Shown: piece by piece, positions 25,122 through 36,207 of the stretch
Position numbering within the stretch: the stretch's first letter is position 1
How the letters are laid out: every line of letters begins with the position of its first letter
Assembly (NCBI GenBank): GCA_032164295.1
Contig: JAJHTX010000004.1
Location: forward strand, 310,001-374,000
Length of the DNA: 64,000 nt
Reading direction: 5' to 3'
Origin: Inonotus obliquus
Taxonomy: Eukaryota; Basidiomycota; Agaricomycetes; Hymenochaetales; Hymenochaetaceae
Translations under genes and position numbers: made by a program
Notes under the pieces: model-generated
Databases searched by the model: none
The model's input: the letters and a program-made list of their open reading frames with translations, nothing else
What the model was told of the DNA's origin: nothing

Positions 25122-26260
25122 ACTTGTGATTATGTTGCGATCGGTTGTCGCATCAGAACCCAGCGCAACGTCTGAATTTGCAACGCAGAAGATACACAGG
25201 GACAAGGTAATCAGATTCATTAGATACGAAATACTTCCTTCGGTATCCGTCTGTACATGTTGCGAATTCGATTGGCCTCACGCAAACAAGACAGTGTTTT
25301 TGTCTTGCGGTGGTTTGGTTAGTAGACAAATTGTCGCTTCGGAGTCTGTTAAGATCCTTGAGTTGACTCCGACTCGTCAACGGCCATGCCAAGGCACCAG
25401 CGACTGCAGCAAGGCACGAGTGAAAATGATTCTGAATTTAAGGATGAACTCTTGGTATAAACTAACGCCCACATAAAGAAAGGGAATTCTTCTAATTAAC
25501 GAACATTGACCTTGTCTAAAGAAGAAGATGCGTTATGCCCGGTGGCTGTGATACAAGTACATATCGGGTTGAAACGGTTCTGCAATGCTTGGTAATAACA
25601 CCTTCCCCAATGGGAGAGTAACGCCTCTCGTTATACCAAAATGTGACCTTCTGTGACCCAGTGTGACCACGGCCCTTCGTCGCTGTGGATGTTGTCAGCC
25701 ACGCTCTGAGCACACTTAGGCGCGAGGTAATGCCATTGTCTTCGACGTGTCCATGCTCAGTGGACATCCACTCGGCTGCCAGGGGATACATTGTCAATGG
25801 ATTGTGTTTTCTCCGACCTGAATACCATTTGTGGGAGGTGCATTCACCCGTATTTGGTAACGAAGCCACGTTCTCAGACGAAAAGTACAAGCATTCATCC
25901 ACACCCTCCCACGCATTGCCTATACGACACGACCCTTGTTTTCATCTCTGATGAGCAACAGCGATTTATACATATGGGCAGCCTACAATGTTTCGCCAGG
26001 TCCTTGAACTTCGAAACTTCGCTGAGGAACGCAGCCATGAAACTCAGATCCAATCTGGCAAGGGTATAAAATACCTGATCTCGTATTGCAAGCCACAACT
26101 GCATCTTTCGTTCTGACTAGCGCATCCTCAGCGCACTTCGGTCCTCAACGGTCCATCACCTTTTAACACCAACTTATAACCAACCTTTTCTTGACTCCTT
26201 CGGGGTCGACATCGCACATTCCTTTCGCCAATTTATAAGATTTATAACCACCCCTCTACG
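25122..26260. other. Intergenic, TCF25 to small secreted protein
   Basis: 1.1 kb without a recognisable gene on either strand. A 128-codon open stretch on the minus strand (25516-25902) has no recognisable features and is not called. Confidence 0.45.
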
Positions 26261-26746
26261 ATGATGGTCACCTTGCGCTCGTCAGTCGTTGTGGTTGTCC
26301 TCCTGTGCTTTATTACACTTGGCCAGCTCACAGCAGGTATGTATGCCGCAGGTTTCACTGGTTTCGCAGTACTGACGCAGACCTGGCAGTGCTTGCTGCC
26401 CCTCAACTTGGGATGCGGCCGAAGCTGCGTGTCCTTGGAGTGGACGTTACGGGCTCGGACGCATCGGCCCTCTTGTCTGCGACAGCTACGGCGGACGTCA
26501 ATGGACCTGCAACACCTGCGGTCACCGCAGAATACACGGAGGTGGATGTGTTGCAGCCAACAGACCCTCCTCCGAGCATTGGAGGCACCGTGAGTTCCAT
26601 CCTTTCCAATCCACAACTATGGGTCCTGATTGAAACGCCAGGATGTGCAGCTTGCTGCGCAAACGAGTTCCGCTACTTCCTCCTCGTCAGGAGTCGGAGT
26701 AGCGATACTCATTGGCTCATTGGCGGCATTGCTCCAGACGTTTTGA
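26261..26746 (+). CDS. Small secreted protein, predicted GPI-anchored
   Basis: 123 aa from exons 26261-26336, 26390-26589 and 26651-26746. It starts with a clear signal peptide (MMVTLRSSVVVVVLLCFITLGQL). The mature part is short, without cysteine, rich in Ala, Thr and Ser (ASALLSATATADV). The end is a Ser-rich spacer followed by a hydrophobic tail, GVGVAILIGSLAALLQTF, with no charged residue after it, the layout of a GPI-anchor signal. It would therefore sit on the plasma membrane or cell wall. No family is recognised. All three exons join in phase with good GT-AG sites, which supports the model. A second ATG follows at once (26264). Confidence 0.6.
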
Positions 26747-29067
26747 AGCCCGGCATATCCCAAGACCCTCTCGCACGTTGATATTCACCTATACGGTTCC
26801 ATCCATTTTCTTCTCCCATCCATATTCCTCTCCCACAATGCCGTATTCCTCATTCTTTCCACTCCGCACTCTTCCCGATAGTGACATTCCTGCGAGTGCA
26901 GCAACAGTGTTGCACCCTCAATCCTGTCACTTTCATCGGTTTCGTTGCATCGCTCCACTTCCTAATTCCCCTAAAATCTTCGACTTCTTGTATGGATGTT
27001 GGACTGCCCGGTATCGCTATCCTGTTTATCCTTATTCAATATTGTATGTTAGCTCCATCGCCCATCGAGCATACCAGAGGAATTGGCGTGCTGGACCATT
27101 TGACTGTCCCGTAGCCTCCGGCAGGCCCTCGCTCTTTCTTCAGTATGTCGATAGTAATCCTATTGTTCGGTCGTTGTATGCTGTATCCAGCCTGTTGAAC
27201 CAAATTAAAGTTGTCAAAGATATAATACCTTCGCTAAGCATCCAATGGTTGGTCAAATTCTACTTGGGAAGTCTTGTCAGGATGGTCATGCTTGGCGACA
27301 TAGTCCATGAGAGCTTCGTATGGGGGTCACCTGTTGATCATCCATCAAGGCACCGAATGATAACGACGCGAGACTAGAAGTCGTTTGTTTTGGTGGCTGA
27401 TCGATGGCTTCGTTTCCGATTGTGAAGCGGTGGATGAAATTTCTTGTAGCCCATCAGCGCCAACAATGCAGCCTCGTCCAGTGAAGTAGTACAGAGATCA
27501 CCTGTCCTCATAAGAACAGCGACTTTCAAGCCAAAACCTCCTCCAATGCATGGAGGAGTGTCTGTGGCTTTGTCAAAAGAGATCTCAATCGCATGAGTGC
27601 CACGGGTAGCAGGAGCGCGTATACTCTTTGATGGCTATGTTGATGCGCAGCTTAGATGAGGGAGAAGATTCAAGTAACCTTGTCGAGGGAGAGAGGGAGA
27701 GAGGGAGAGCTGTATACTCCTCGCTAATGGGACGAAATGTCAGGTTTATATAGCTTCGCGCATAGTTGTGGCTGCTCAAGTATATACATCTGTGTGGCTT
27801 AGTATTGCTGTTTAAGATCAAGACCGTAGAAACGAGAGCCTGAGATTTCGGGGAGTTGGAGCGATGGTCACAGTGGCTTCGTGCACTATTTGCGAGAATC
27901 ATACCGAGTAAGCCACATCAAGAGGTTATGACATAGGGGACCTACCCCAGAATGATGATGGAGTACACCGCAACCGGGCTTGTTCAGGATCTGTAACAGT
28001 GGAATGGTTGTTGTGGAAGAATTATAAGGGCCAGCCACCCGCCTACCCCGCAACAAGCCAGAAGTGGTCTGCCCGATCTGAATAAGCCAGTAGTTGTGGC
28101 ATGCATATGTTGATTCAATTGAATCCTGCAATGAGGCCTACAATAATAGAGGTGCCTGTAGACATACGTAATAGAAAGAAAATGGTCAGTGCTTCCCCTT
28201 CGCGTATGTTACTTGCGCTAGCACCCGCGGGTTCAGGAGGAGAAATTGTCTCAGACACCCGAAGGCCCGTGTAGTGGTTGAGGCGAAAACGTATTAAACT
28301 TGTATTTGCATACTTTCACCTATGGCTTACGGAGACGAACAGCTATGCAAGAAAGCCAGATCCATTGTATACACCACTGTGACAATACCTGTCTTCCCTC
28401 AATATGAGCAGGGGTAGGAGCTGGTCCCATGCTCCACGAGATTGACGCATTTGAAATGCATATCTTGAGCGCGCCGGCTAACTTTGCGTTCTCATGGAAA
28501 ATTGCCCGAGCCTGAGATAGACGAAGCCGATGTGGTCGCAAAAGGAAGGTGCCACAATCCCGCAAATGATCATGTGAATATCACGTGCGCTCCTCTTCCT
28601 CCTCCAGTCCTCGTGGGTGTGTAGTTCACTTATTTGCTCCGCCGTCTTGAGGCATACAGAATCTTCGTTGCACTACAAAATTTTCTAACGCTTCTGGTCG
28701 ACAGAGAGTTGTATGTACAATAAGCGACAAAAGGAATGCACCGCCCAAGAAAAATCTCAACATACCTTTGCTTCTGCTGTTTCTCATTTTTCTCACCAGG
28801 ATGTCGTGCAATGCTTCTGTCGCTTACTGTATCTTTGGTATACCTCGGCGTCCCGTCCGATGTTTTCTCACAGGTATTGATTTTCGCTCTTCATTTGGTC
28901 TGCTGGCTAATGTTTTCTCTGTTGGTACTGGTCTTCCTCAAGGTCCGTGGAAAGAATGCCTAAGAGCTTTTGTGATTCTGCTTATGTGTTCGGCGCCGAT
29001 GACAGATATACATAAGCAGTGGGCTAGTTGTCTGAATCGCCCTTAACACCTCATCCTCTTATTCAAA
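26747..29067. other. Gene-poor 2.3-kb stretch
   Basis: No supported gene. An open stretch at 26712-27377 overlaps the end of the small secreted gene in another frame and looks like chance. Minus-strand open stretches near 27585-28131 and 28320-28565 have no recognisable domain. A plus-strand stretch near 28736-28963 encodes two hydrophobic segments just before the P450, but it has no support beyond that. Confidence 0.4.
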
Positions 29068-31147
29068 ATGTCTTTTTTCCTAACTCTGCGCTATATTGAT
29101 GTATTCCTACTTTTCTCCGGGTCATGGATGCTGTACAAGTTCGTCCAAACTATTCGCCGGCACGTCAGGACAACCAAACTGAGTGGACCTCCCGCGTCCA
29201 ATTGGTTGTTTGGAGTTTCTATGGATCTATTCTACGGAGATTCTGGTGCTTTGTTTGAACAGTGGGCCAAGGAGTATGGTCCCGTATATCAAGTCCCCGG
29301 CCCATTTGGAGATCGGCGCACAGTACTTACAGACCCGAGGGCTATTGCTCACTTTTATTCGAAGGAGACGTATACATATGTGAACAGTACCTTCTCGAAG
29401 CAGATGATTGATAACATAGTCTGTGCGTCTATCTAATGTTGTTGACCGCTTTCTCAGCACTATTATAGATTGGTAAAGGGCTACTGTGGGCCGAGGGCGA
29501 TAGCCATCGCAGGTGATGCTCCTCTCCGCGGTTTTGGTAATATATTCTCACCTATTGTAAAGGCAGCGCAGAACTCTTAGCCCAGCATTCACTAACGCCG
29601 CGATTCGTACCTTGACACCTGTATTCTTCGATTCAGCCTATAAGGTATGGAGTTCTTGGTTATGACGAATCTTCATCCACTTTTACTCAGTTAGGTCAAA
29701 GCCGCGTGGGATCCAATCATCGGGGGCTCAGCCTCTGGAGAAGCTATCATTAACGTCCAGAAATGGTGCTCTCAGATTTCCTTCGGCTGCGATGCGTGCG
29801 CTTACTCATTCCGTAGGATGAACTGTGTTTCGCTCGACAGCATTGGAATTGCAGGCTTTGGTCACGACTTCGGAGCGCTTTATGGAAGACATTCGGATAT
29901 TGAAGAAATCTTTGATGCCTTCGGTACACGTCCACCCGCAGGCGCCATGGTTCTGACCATACTACTGGGTCCTGCTATTCCCTTCCTAACCAAATTGCCA
30001 AGCAAGCGTGCAAAGCTGATTTCAGAGTTGCACAAGACAACGCAACAAGTTTCCGAGGCTCTCTTAGAGAGAAGTCGCAAGGAGAAGGAACTGAGCGGTG
30101 CAACCGATACGTCCAGATCGATCATCGGGAGTCTACGTTGGTATTTCTACTATCACTTTCTTGCTCTAGCTCATGCAGGGCTCTAGTCAAAGCAGAAAGT
30201 TCGACCTCTGAACTCAAGCTTACCGAGGAAGAAGTCCTTGCTCAGGTGAGCCTTTCTCCTCTTAAGTAGCATATTCTCTGACTCAGTTGTCTCAGATGAG
30301 AGTCCTACTTTTGGCAGGCTACGAGACGACTTCGAGTAAGTTGGGAAGCATTTCTTTCGTGGATTTATTTAACGATTCCGCGTAGTAAGCCTGACATGGG
30401 CTCTGATCGAGCTGTCTCTTAGTCCGGAGAAACAGGACAGGCTTCGCAATGAGCTCGCCGAGTTTACCAACGATGATCCCTCCTACGATCAGCTCATGAA
30501 TAGCCTACCTTATCTTGATTCAGTTGCCCGCGAAGTCATCCGCTTGCACCCTCCAGTTGATGTGACTGGACGAGTAGTACGCTCAACAATTCTCTAAAGC
30601 ATCAGACAATATAGCTGACTACACACAGGCGGCCTGTGACGATGTTGTTCCGTTAAGCAACCCGATTGTTACCGCGACAGGTGAACGTGTGAATCACATA
30701 ACATTAGCACGCAACTCGGAGGTCATTGTACCGATCCGTGGTATTAACCGATCCGAGGAAATTTGGGGTCCGGACGCAAAGGAGTTTAAACCCGAACGAT
30801 GGTTGAATAACGAGTCTGGCTTGACTGAGAAGGCGAAGGAGGTACATGGGTACCACCATATTCTATCGTTTATAGATGGCCCTCGGACCTGTCTCGGTCG
30901 GCCATTCGCAATCGCGGAGTTCAAGGTGGGTTGTTCCTTACTTATGTCTTTGACAATATATTGATTGCTTCGAACCCTCCCTCCCTATCAGTCTGTCCTG
31001 TCCGTCCTTATTCGTAACTATGTGTTCAATCTGCGCGATGGTCCGGGTACGAAAATTGACATGGTCAGGTCCATCTTACCTCGCCCAAAACTTGCTGGTG
31101 AGGATGGTTACGCAATGCCAATGCGCGTGCGGCGGGTCGAGTATTAG
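29068..31147 (+). CDS. Cytochrome P450, canonical type (basidiomycete CYP64-clan-like)
   Basis: 540 aa in ten exons: 29068-29418, 29469-29512, 29563-29644, 29695-29765, 29817-30140, 30179-30245, 30296-30335, 30386-30576, 30629-30925, 30992-31147. It has an N-terminal membrane anchor (FLTLRYIDVFLLFSGSWMLY) and the LSGPPASNWLFG start common in basidiomycete P450s. Other landmarks are GKGLLWAEGDSHRRQRRTLSP (C-helix), the canonical I-helix LLAGYETTSISLTW, ExxR as REVIRLHPP, the FKPERW meander and the heme loop GPRTCLGRPFA. Unlike the pair at 3378/10786 it keeps the acid-Thr pair (ET) for oxygen activation, so it should be an ordinary monooxygenase. The substrate is unknown. Numbering into a CYP family would need alignment. 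It is very intron-rich compared with the two-exon pair, so it is not a recent relative of them. Confidence 0.94.
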
Positions 31148-31391
31148 GTTTTTGATCCCAACAATGCTTTTTTGACAAGCCTTTCGTGCCATGTAATTAA
31201 CAGACACAATTAAGCGATTCAAATACGACAACAACAAGTAAAATTTATAAACGATGGAGTACTGATTTCAACAAACGAGGGACATCGCTATTCGCTACAA
31301 ATGTGGTTCGTCACAGACAAACGTACAAGGGAACTATTTTCGTCCAGTATACATCAATGTTCAGTATGGGGCTCAAAAAAGGATGGTGAAC

Positions 31392-32883
31392 TCAGATCGT
31401 CGCAGTGATCAGGAATGCGATATCAGAAGACTCCAAGAGACTAGATTCAGACGGAGACTCTGCGGCTACTGCTTCCGGCTCTGGCGCGGGAGTCGTCGTC
31501 GGGATTTCATTTGCCTCCGCGCTCGAGACGGATGGAAGGGCGGTGTCGGCAACCAAGGGATCGGATAGGGAGACTCCCGGACTGGACTCGGCCGGAGTCG
31601 GGGTCTGAAGGGGCTCAGAAAGAACCGGACTCTCTGTTGGAATAGCAGGATTCTCAGATTCTAACACTGGACTCGCAGCTATGGAATCGGTCGGTAAGCC
31701 AGCAGGTGCAGCATCGGATGCGGTACCGGTCGCTGCGGTCTCTGTCGGGACTGCTGTCAGAAGCGGAGCACCCTCGATAACGTCAGTCGCGGAGTCGGGC
31801 GGCAGTTCGGACGCTATGGTTTGGGTGCCAACTAAAGCGACGGCTGTAATGGTAGTCGTAACTGTTACTGTTTCTTCGACAACTGCTCCTGTTGCAACAC
31901 CTTCGGTTGTGGTAGCTGTGACGTCAATTTCAAAGTCTGTAAGGCCTGTCGCAGCTGGATCGTTGACGGAAATTGAGTCGGTAACTGTGGCTGCGTCGGA
32001 AGAAAGAAGGATAACTGTTGACTGAATGTCGCCGATAGCATCTTGCCGTCTGTACAGAGGGGCCGAATCGGAAGAACCGTCACTCAACTCTTCGGCGGAA
32101 CCAGACGCAGCACTCGTGTCTTCTACAGGAGTACCAGTAGGCTCCTCAGCGTCATTCGTTGTAGTGGCCGTTAACTCAGGCTCGTCTACGGAAGCGGCAA
32201 CAGTTGACTCTAATGGTGTGGATGCAGCGGATTCATCGTCAGCAGGGCAATCTGCCTCATCTTCTTCCGTGTTGTCAGGATCGCTGTTAGCTATGCTTGT
32301 CGAAGTGGGAGGCGATGAAACTTGTGTTATCGTGCCGTCGGCAACCACACTTGATTCCACCACAGTTTCCTGAGGTGATCCAGAGTCAACGGAGTCATTG
32401 TCAGTTGCCGAAATATTTGATGGCTCCGAATCTGGCGAAGTAGAATTGCCTTCACTCGATCCATTCCCAGTGATTCCGCCCTCTGCACCTGTGGCTTGGA
32501 TACGCGAGAGTGCATCTTCCTCGGTAGTGCACGCGACGGATGATCCACGCGAATTGACAAGAGGAACTGCAAAACACTGCGTCCCGTCCGAGCATTCTGT
32601 CGAGAACCACGTCCCACTTGCACACTGAGCAAGTTTTGGCCCAATGCAAGCAATGGCGCCATCTAAAATCGAAGTCGGTCTCTCGATGAGAATGGGTGTA
32701 TAACTGAGACTTACCTGTGCAAAGGACATCCTCGTTCAACGTCGCAAAAAGAGCGTTCAATTTCTGAGCATCCTGTCCATTTGCAAGCGCGTCGGATGGG
32801 TCTATAAGTACGCTGCCCAAGGGGGCTGCCAGACCAAAGGATATGAATGCAAGCAGTGAAAGAGAGTGACGTGCAGAAATCAT
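31392..32883 (-). CDS. Secreted CBM19-type chitin-binding protein with long Ser/Thr-rich region
   Basis: 479 aa from exons 32715-32883 and 31392-32662 on the minus strand. A signal peptide (SLSLLAFISFGLAAP) leads to a CBM19-like domain of about 85 residues: LNALFATLNEDVLCTG, then CIGPKLAQCASGTWF, CSDGTQCFAVPLV and VACTTEEDALSRI, with the spaced cysteines expected for this fungal chitin-binding module. The rest is a roughly 380-residue Ser/Thr/Pro/Glu-rich, probably O-glycosylated tail. A RR|QDAIG site about midway (near 32040) looks like a Kex2 cleavage site. The C-terminus SDIAFLITATI is weakly hydrophobic and not a convincing GPI signal. No catalytic domain is seen, so its role is binding or shaping the cell wall. 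It is divergent from the hydrolase gene at 33554. Confidence 0.8.
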
Positions 32884-33553
32884 GATGGTCTATGAAGCAG
32901 CGAAATCAACGAGGAGCGCCGGGCTCTCTAAGAAATCTGAAAGAAGGAGTAGAAAGGAAAGAGAAATTCAGGGAACGGTAGCAAATAAGCAGGGGAGGGA
33001 GATGGGCCACGCACCCTTCACATTTTAGAGGTCTTTATAGGCAGGTCGTTATAGGCCACACATGCAGGGTGATTGTGGAGACGGCATACGGCAAGGACAA
33101 TAACGTCGGCAGCCACGCTCATTTTCAGAAGGGTTTGCTGTGGGCTGCCAAGCTATTGTCCTGATTCCCCGGGTCCCATGGCGAGTTTTGTTCTTTATAG
33201 TTATCCCTCTTGTTGTCGTTCAGCTCTTCGTTGCACAAATCCTTCCATTCTGAAATAGTAAAGTATAAAGAGTGATTGTGCAGATTAGTAATCTTGTGAG
33301 CTCACGTGGCTCGACCTCCACTTCCAACATAATATACAGCGCTGGTTAGTATTTGTCCGCAACGGCCTTGGTCCTGGACGGACATGCTACCGAGTGTTGG
33401 TCATCAAATTCCAGTCGGTGTTGCTTGAGGACTTGCCAGGCAAAGCACTGTCTTCATGTTGGCAACCCAATCAACGCGCTAGAACACAAACCCCGTGCTC
33501 ATTACTGGTGTTTCAAGTTGATCCACGACGTCTTTGCTCTTTCCGCGACGGCG
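32884..33553. other. Divergent promoter region of the CBM19 and hydrolase genes
   Basis: 670 bases upstream of both genes. A purine-rich stretch lies at about 32930-33005. No TATA box or other site can be named. An in-frame upstream extension of the hydrolase (from about 33353) exists without a convincing start. Confidence 0.4.
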
Positions 33554-34939
33554 ATGGTCCCAAAGTTTGAAGTGGAAGCCGTCTCTCTCCCACCTGATAA
33601 CTCGTATCCTTTTCACATTACCGCAAAACGCTACACTTCTCCTGTGTTTGATACTCGAGGGGACGATCAAGAAGCGTTCACACTTATTTTATTACATTCA
33701 ACAAGTTTTTTCAAAGAGATCTGGGAGCCGACCCTTGAGGACCTAGCTACCCGTGTTTCTCATCAGTATCGGACACTCATACGTGAAGCTTGGGCAATTG
33801 AATGTCCTAACCATGGCGCTTCCGCAGTACTGAATGAAGATGTTTTGCAGTTACCTGAGCATCGTCATAGCGGTATGTATTCCAGTAACCTCCGTGCTGA
33901 AAGCGACTCTTTTGCTAAACTTTGGGCCGTAGGTACGTGCGAAAAGTATGCTCTAGCCGCCCATCGATTCCTGCTTGCTGGGTCGTCCAAAGGAGGCCGA
34001 GTGGATTTTTTGGGTCGTAATTTAGTGGGAATTGGCCATTCTCTTGGCGGAGTAGCTATGTGCGTTACATGACACGAGAATCCCTTTTTCTGAGCCTCAC
34101 AATTTCGAACCGACGTTAGGTCTACGTTGCAGCATCTGCAACCTCGCATTCAGTTCAAGTCAATCATACTGATTGAGCCTATGCTGAGTCCTGGAGGTCG
34201 AGAGCGATTGGAACGTCTACGCTACAAGCTGGTTCGATCAGCTTATGAGAGACGCGACGTCTGGAGAGACAGGGACCAAGCCCTTGAAGATCTGAAGAGG
34301 CGCACGAAAACATGGGATCCGCGGACGTTTCAGTTGTTCGTTGTAAGTCAAGGGTTGAGTTCCTATGGCCTAAACTTCACATCATCAGAACAGAATTTCG
34401 GATTGCGGGAGCACCCAGGGTCCAGGTTTACGGATACGCCGTATTACGGGGTGACGTTGGCTTGCACTCGCGATGAAGAGGCCGTAAGATCTTCATACTT
34501 GTCGTAATTCACCTGGTGACCGTTATGCAGGGGATGTACAGGGATTTCGAAGGACCAACAAAGCCAGTCCTGCATCTAAACGAGGCCTGTTCGCGTCTGC
34601 CCGTTCACATCATTTTCGGCACCGAGAACGATTACATGTGTGTGATAAGTATTAACGCGCCTATCCCAACTGACGTATGAGACTTAAGACCGCGGGATGT
34701 GCAAGATGCACTTGTCAATCCCCCTTCCCTTCGCCGGTTTGCTTCAATTTCCCGCGTGGAGAACACCGGACATCTGGTACGTACGTCCGAGTGATCCCAT
34801 CGGCATAGTCATTGATGATTTCAAGGTTCCGCAATGTTCACCAAAAAGACTTGCCGAGTTGATCTGTGGTATATTGGTGGAAGAGAATTGTACCGTTGGT
34901 AGAGGAGATAAATCCTCTCGCGTGGGTCCCAAACTATGA
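33554..34939 (+). CDS. Alpha/beta hydrolase, possible peroxisomal targeting
   Basis: 355 aa in seven exons: 33554-33872, 33933-34059, 34120-34342, 34394-34483, 34531-34637, 34689-34776, 34826-34939. The fold is shown by FTLILLHSTSFFKEIWEP, WAIECPNHGAS, the nucleophile elbow GIGHSLGG (Ser in GxSxG), KSIILIEPML, VHIIFGTENDY (the acid-bearing strand) and a His in ENTGHLVPQCSPKRLAELI. So Ser, Asp/Glu and His of a catalytic triad all have candidates. The protein ends PKL, which fits the loose peroxisomal PTS1 pattern. Related fungal hydrolases are often labelled AKT2-like peroxisomal proteins; no specific substrate can be assigned. The acceptor at 34393 was chosen because the nearer CAG leads to a stop. 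Confidence 0.84.
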
Positions 34940-36207
34940 AAGGTCGATTGTAAGTGATTTACTGGCTTCTGCCAACGATACGCTTTCGCTTTGACATCAT
35001 TGTGCTCGTGTCGACCACTCGACCTCTGGTCGTGAGATATGCAACTGAGCTATCAATTTTAAACTGCCTTGCAACGACTCTCACAATGTTGCTGTATCTA
35101 CGCTGACTATTCTCAGTCGGCATCTATTCAAACAGTTTTCACATGCATGCGTTATATCCAAAACTGCTGCGTTGGAGTGGGAGAATGAAGAAGAACATAT
35201 CCTAACCATGCGCTATGTACACCCCTTTCCCATTTCTAAATGGTGTCTCACGCGGATAATTTGTATCATGCAAGGCAAGGCAAGCATTCGGAGCGATCTC
35301 GGAAAGGTTGCTAATTTCTGACACACCATCAATTTTTAGCTTTTCCCACCCAATCTCACGTATGCCGATTCTATTTATAAAGTGATTGGCTATTTCCGGG
35401 GACGCGGGTGCCGCGTATTCTCTCACGGATATGTTTTGGGTCGACTTCGACATTGAAATGAAGGAAGCCACCTAGATCAACAGAGTGGAGCTGATACTAT
35501 CTCTATCTCGTTCGGAAGAAACGAACGCTGCGGTACACGGTGCTCCGTTTCTTTCGTTCTGTCAACGAAATCCTCTATTGTATGCTTCAGTGAAGAGCTA
35601 AAAGGTGATTTGCGTCCGGATTTCCATGATTGCTTATGTCAAAAACATAGCATTATGTATCAATCACCACGGGGATGAGATGCGAGGGAAGCGTCTGACT
35701 CACGCCTTTTCCATATCCCCGTCCTCGGGTCGGTCTAGTAATCAGCGTCCGCAGTTCACGCTGTGCGATCTTTGATATTTTGATCTGTAATATGTGCCAT
35801 TGGCTGTCTGGCGGACCCGCTCTACATGCTGCGTAATGATGGACTACGACAAGTTCGTCAGGCACCCACGTCGGCATACGCGTTTGTCTCACCTCTGCAT
35901 CTCTGCCGCTTCCTTGGTGCCCTCGGTTCCAGTTACTAGCGAGTAAACCTGCAGCTTACGATCTATGAGCTCTCTGACTGGTCGGAACGGCGCACTGCGT
36001 CTGTCCCATCGCTGAGAACAACTCTCGCGAGACTGCCTGTTTGCGATATGTTTTATCGATTATTCCTGTACTTCTCTGAGAATTAGCGTTATTTTTGGTA
36101 CGTTAATACAATGCGAAAGAGGCTATAAAATCTCTTGGATTTTGTACTTTTTCTGCACGCTCCTTCGAGTGTATCGCCTGCAGAGTCATTCGAAGCACGA
36201 AGTCGCA
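34940..36207. other. Intergenic, hydrolase to manganese peroxidase
   Basis: 1.27 kb with no supported gene. A minus-strand open stretch (35202-35453, starting MSKSTQNISV) has no family resemblance. The last 200 bases form the peroxidase promoter. Confidence 0.45.
36124..36160 (+). promoter_or_regulatory. Manganese peroxidase TATA box and MRE-like site
   Basis: TATAAAA at 36124-36130 lies 78 bases before the ATG. TGCACGC at 36154-36160 fits the metal-response-element core TGCRCNC, known from white-rot manganese peroxidase promoters. A single 7-base match so close to the start could be chance. Confidence 0.5.

Noticed and set aside
25516..25902. 128-codon minus-strand frame
   Set aside because: No domain, signal or homologous pattern; not enough for a gene call.
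26712..27377. 221-codon open frame downstream of the small secreted protein
   Set aside because: It overlaps the final exon of that gene in another frame, shows no domain and has ordinary UTR-like composition.
28736..28963. Small hydrophobic open frame just upstream of the P450 at 29068
   Set aside because: Two hydrophobic segments in T-rich DNA are expected by chance; no family match or splice support.
31405..32628. Plus-strand open frames opposite the CBM19 protein
   Set aside because: They are shadows of the Ser/Thr/Ala-rich codons on the other strand.
34990..35080. tRNA-like string on the minus strand (GCTCAGTTG ... CGACCAGAGGTCG)
   Set aside because: It has a D-arm-like start but no proper GGTTCGANNCC T-arm or matching acceptor stem.
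35202..35453. 84-codon minus-strand frame starting MSKSTQNISV
   Set aside because: No family resemblance, no intron continuation and no neighbouring exon.
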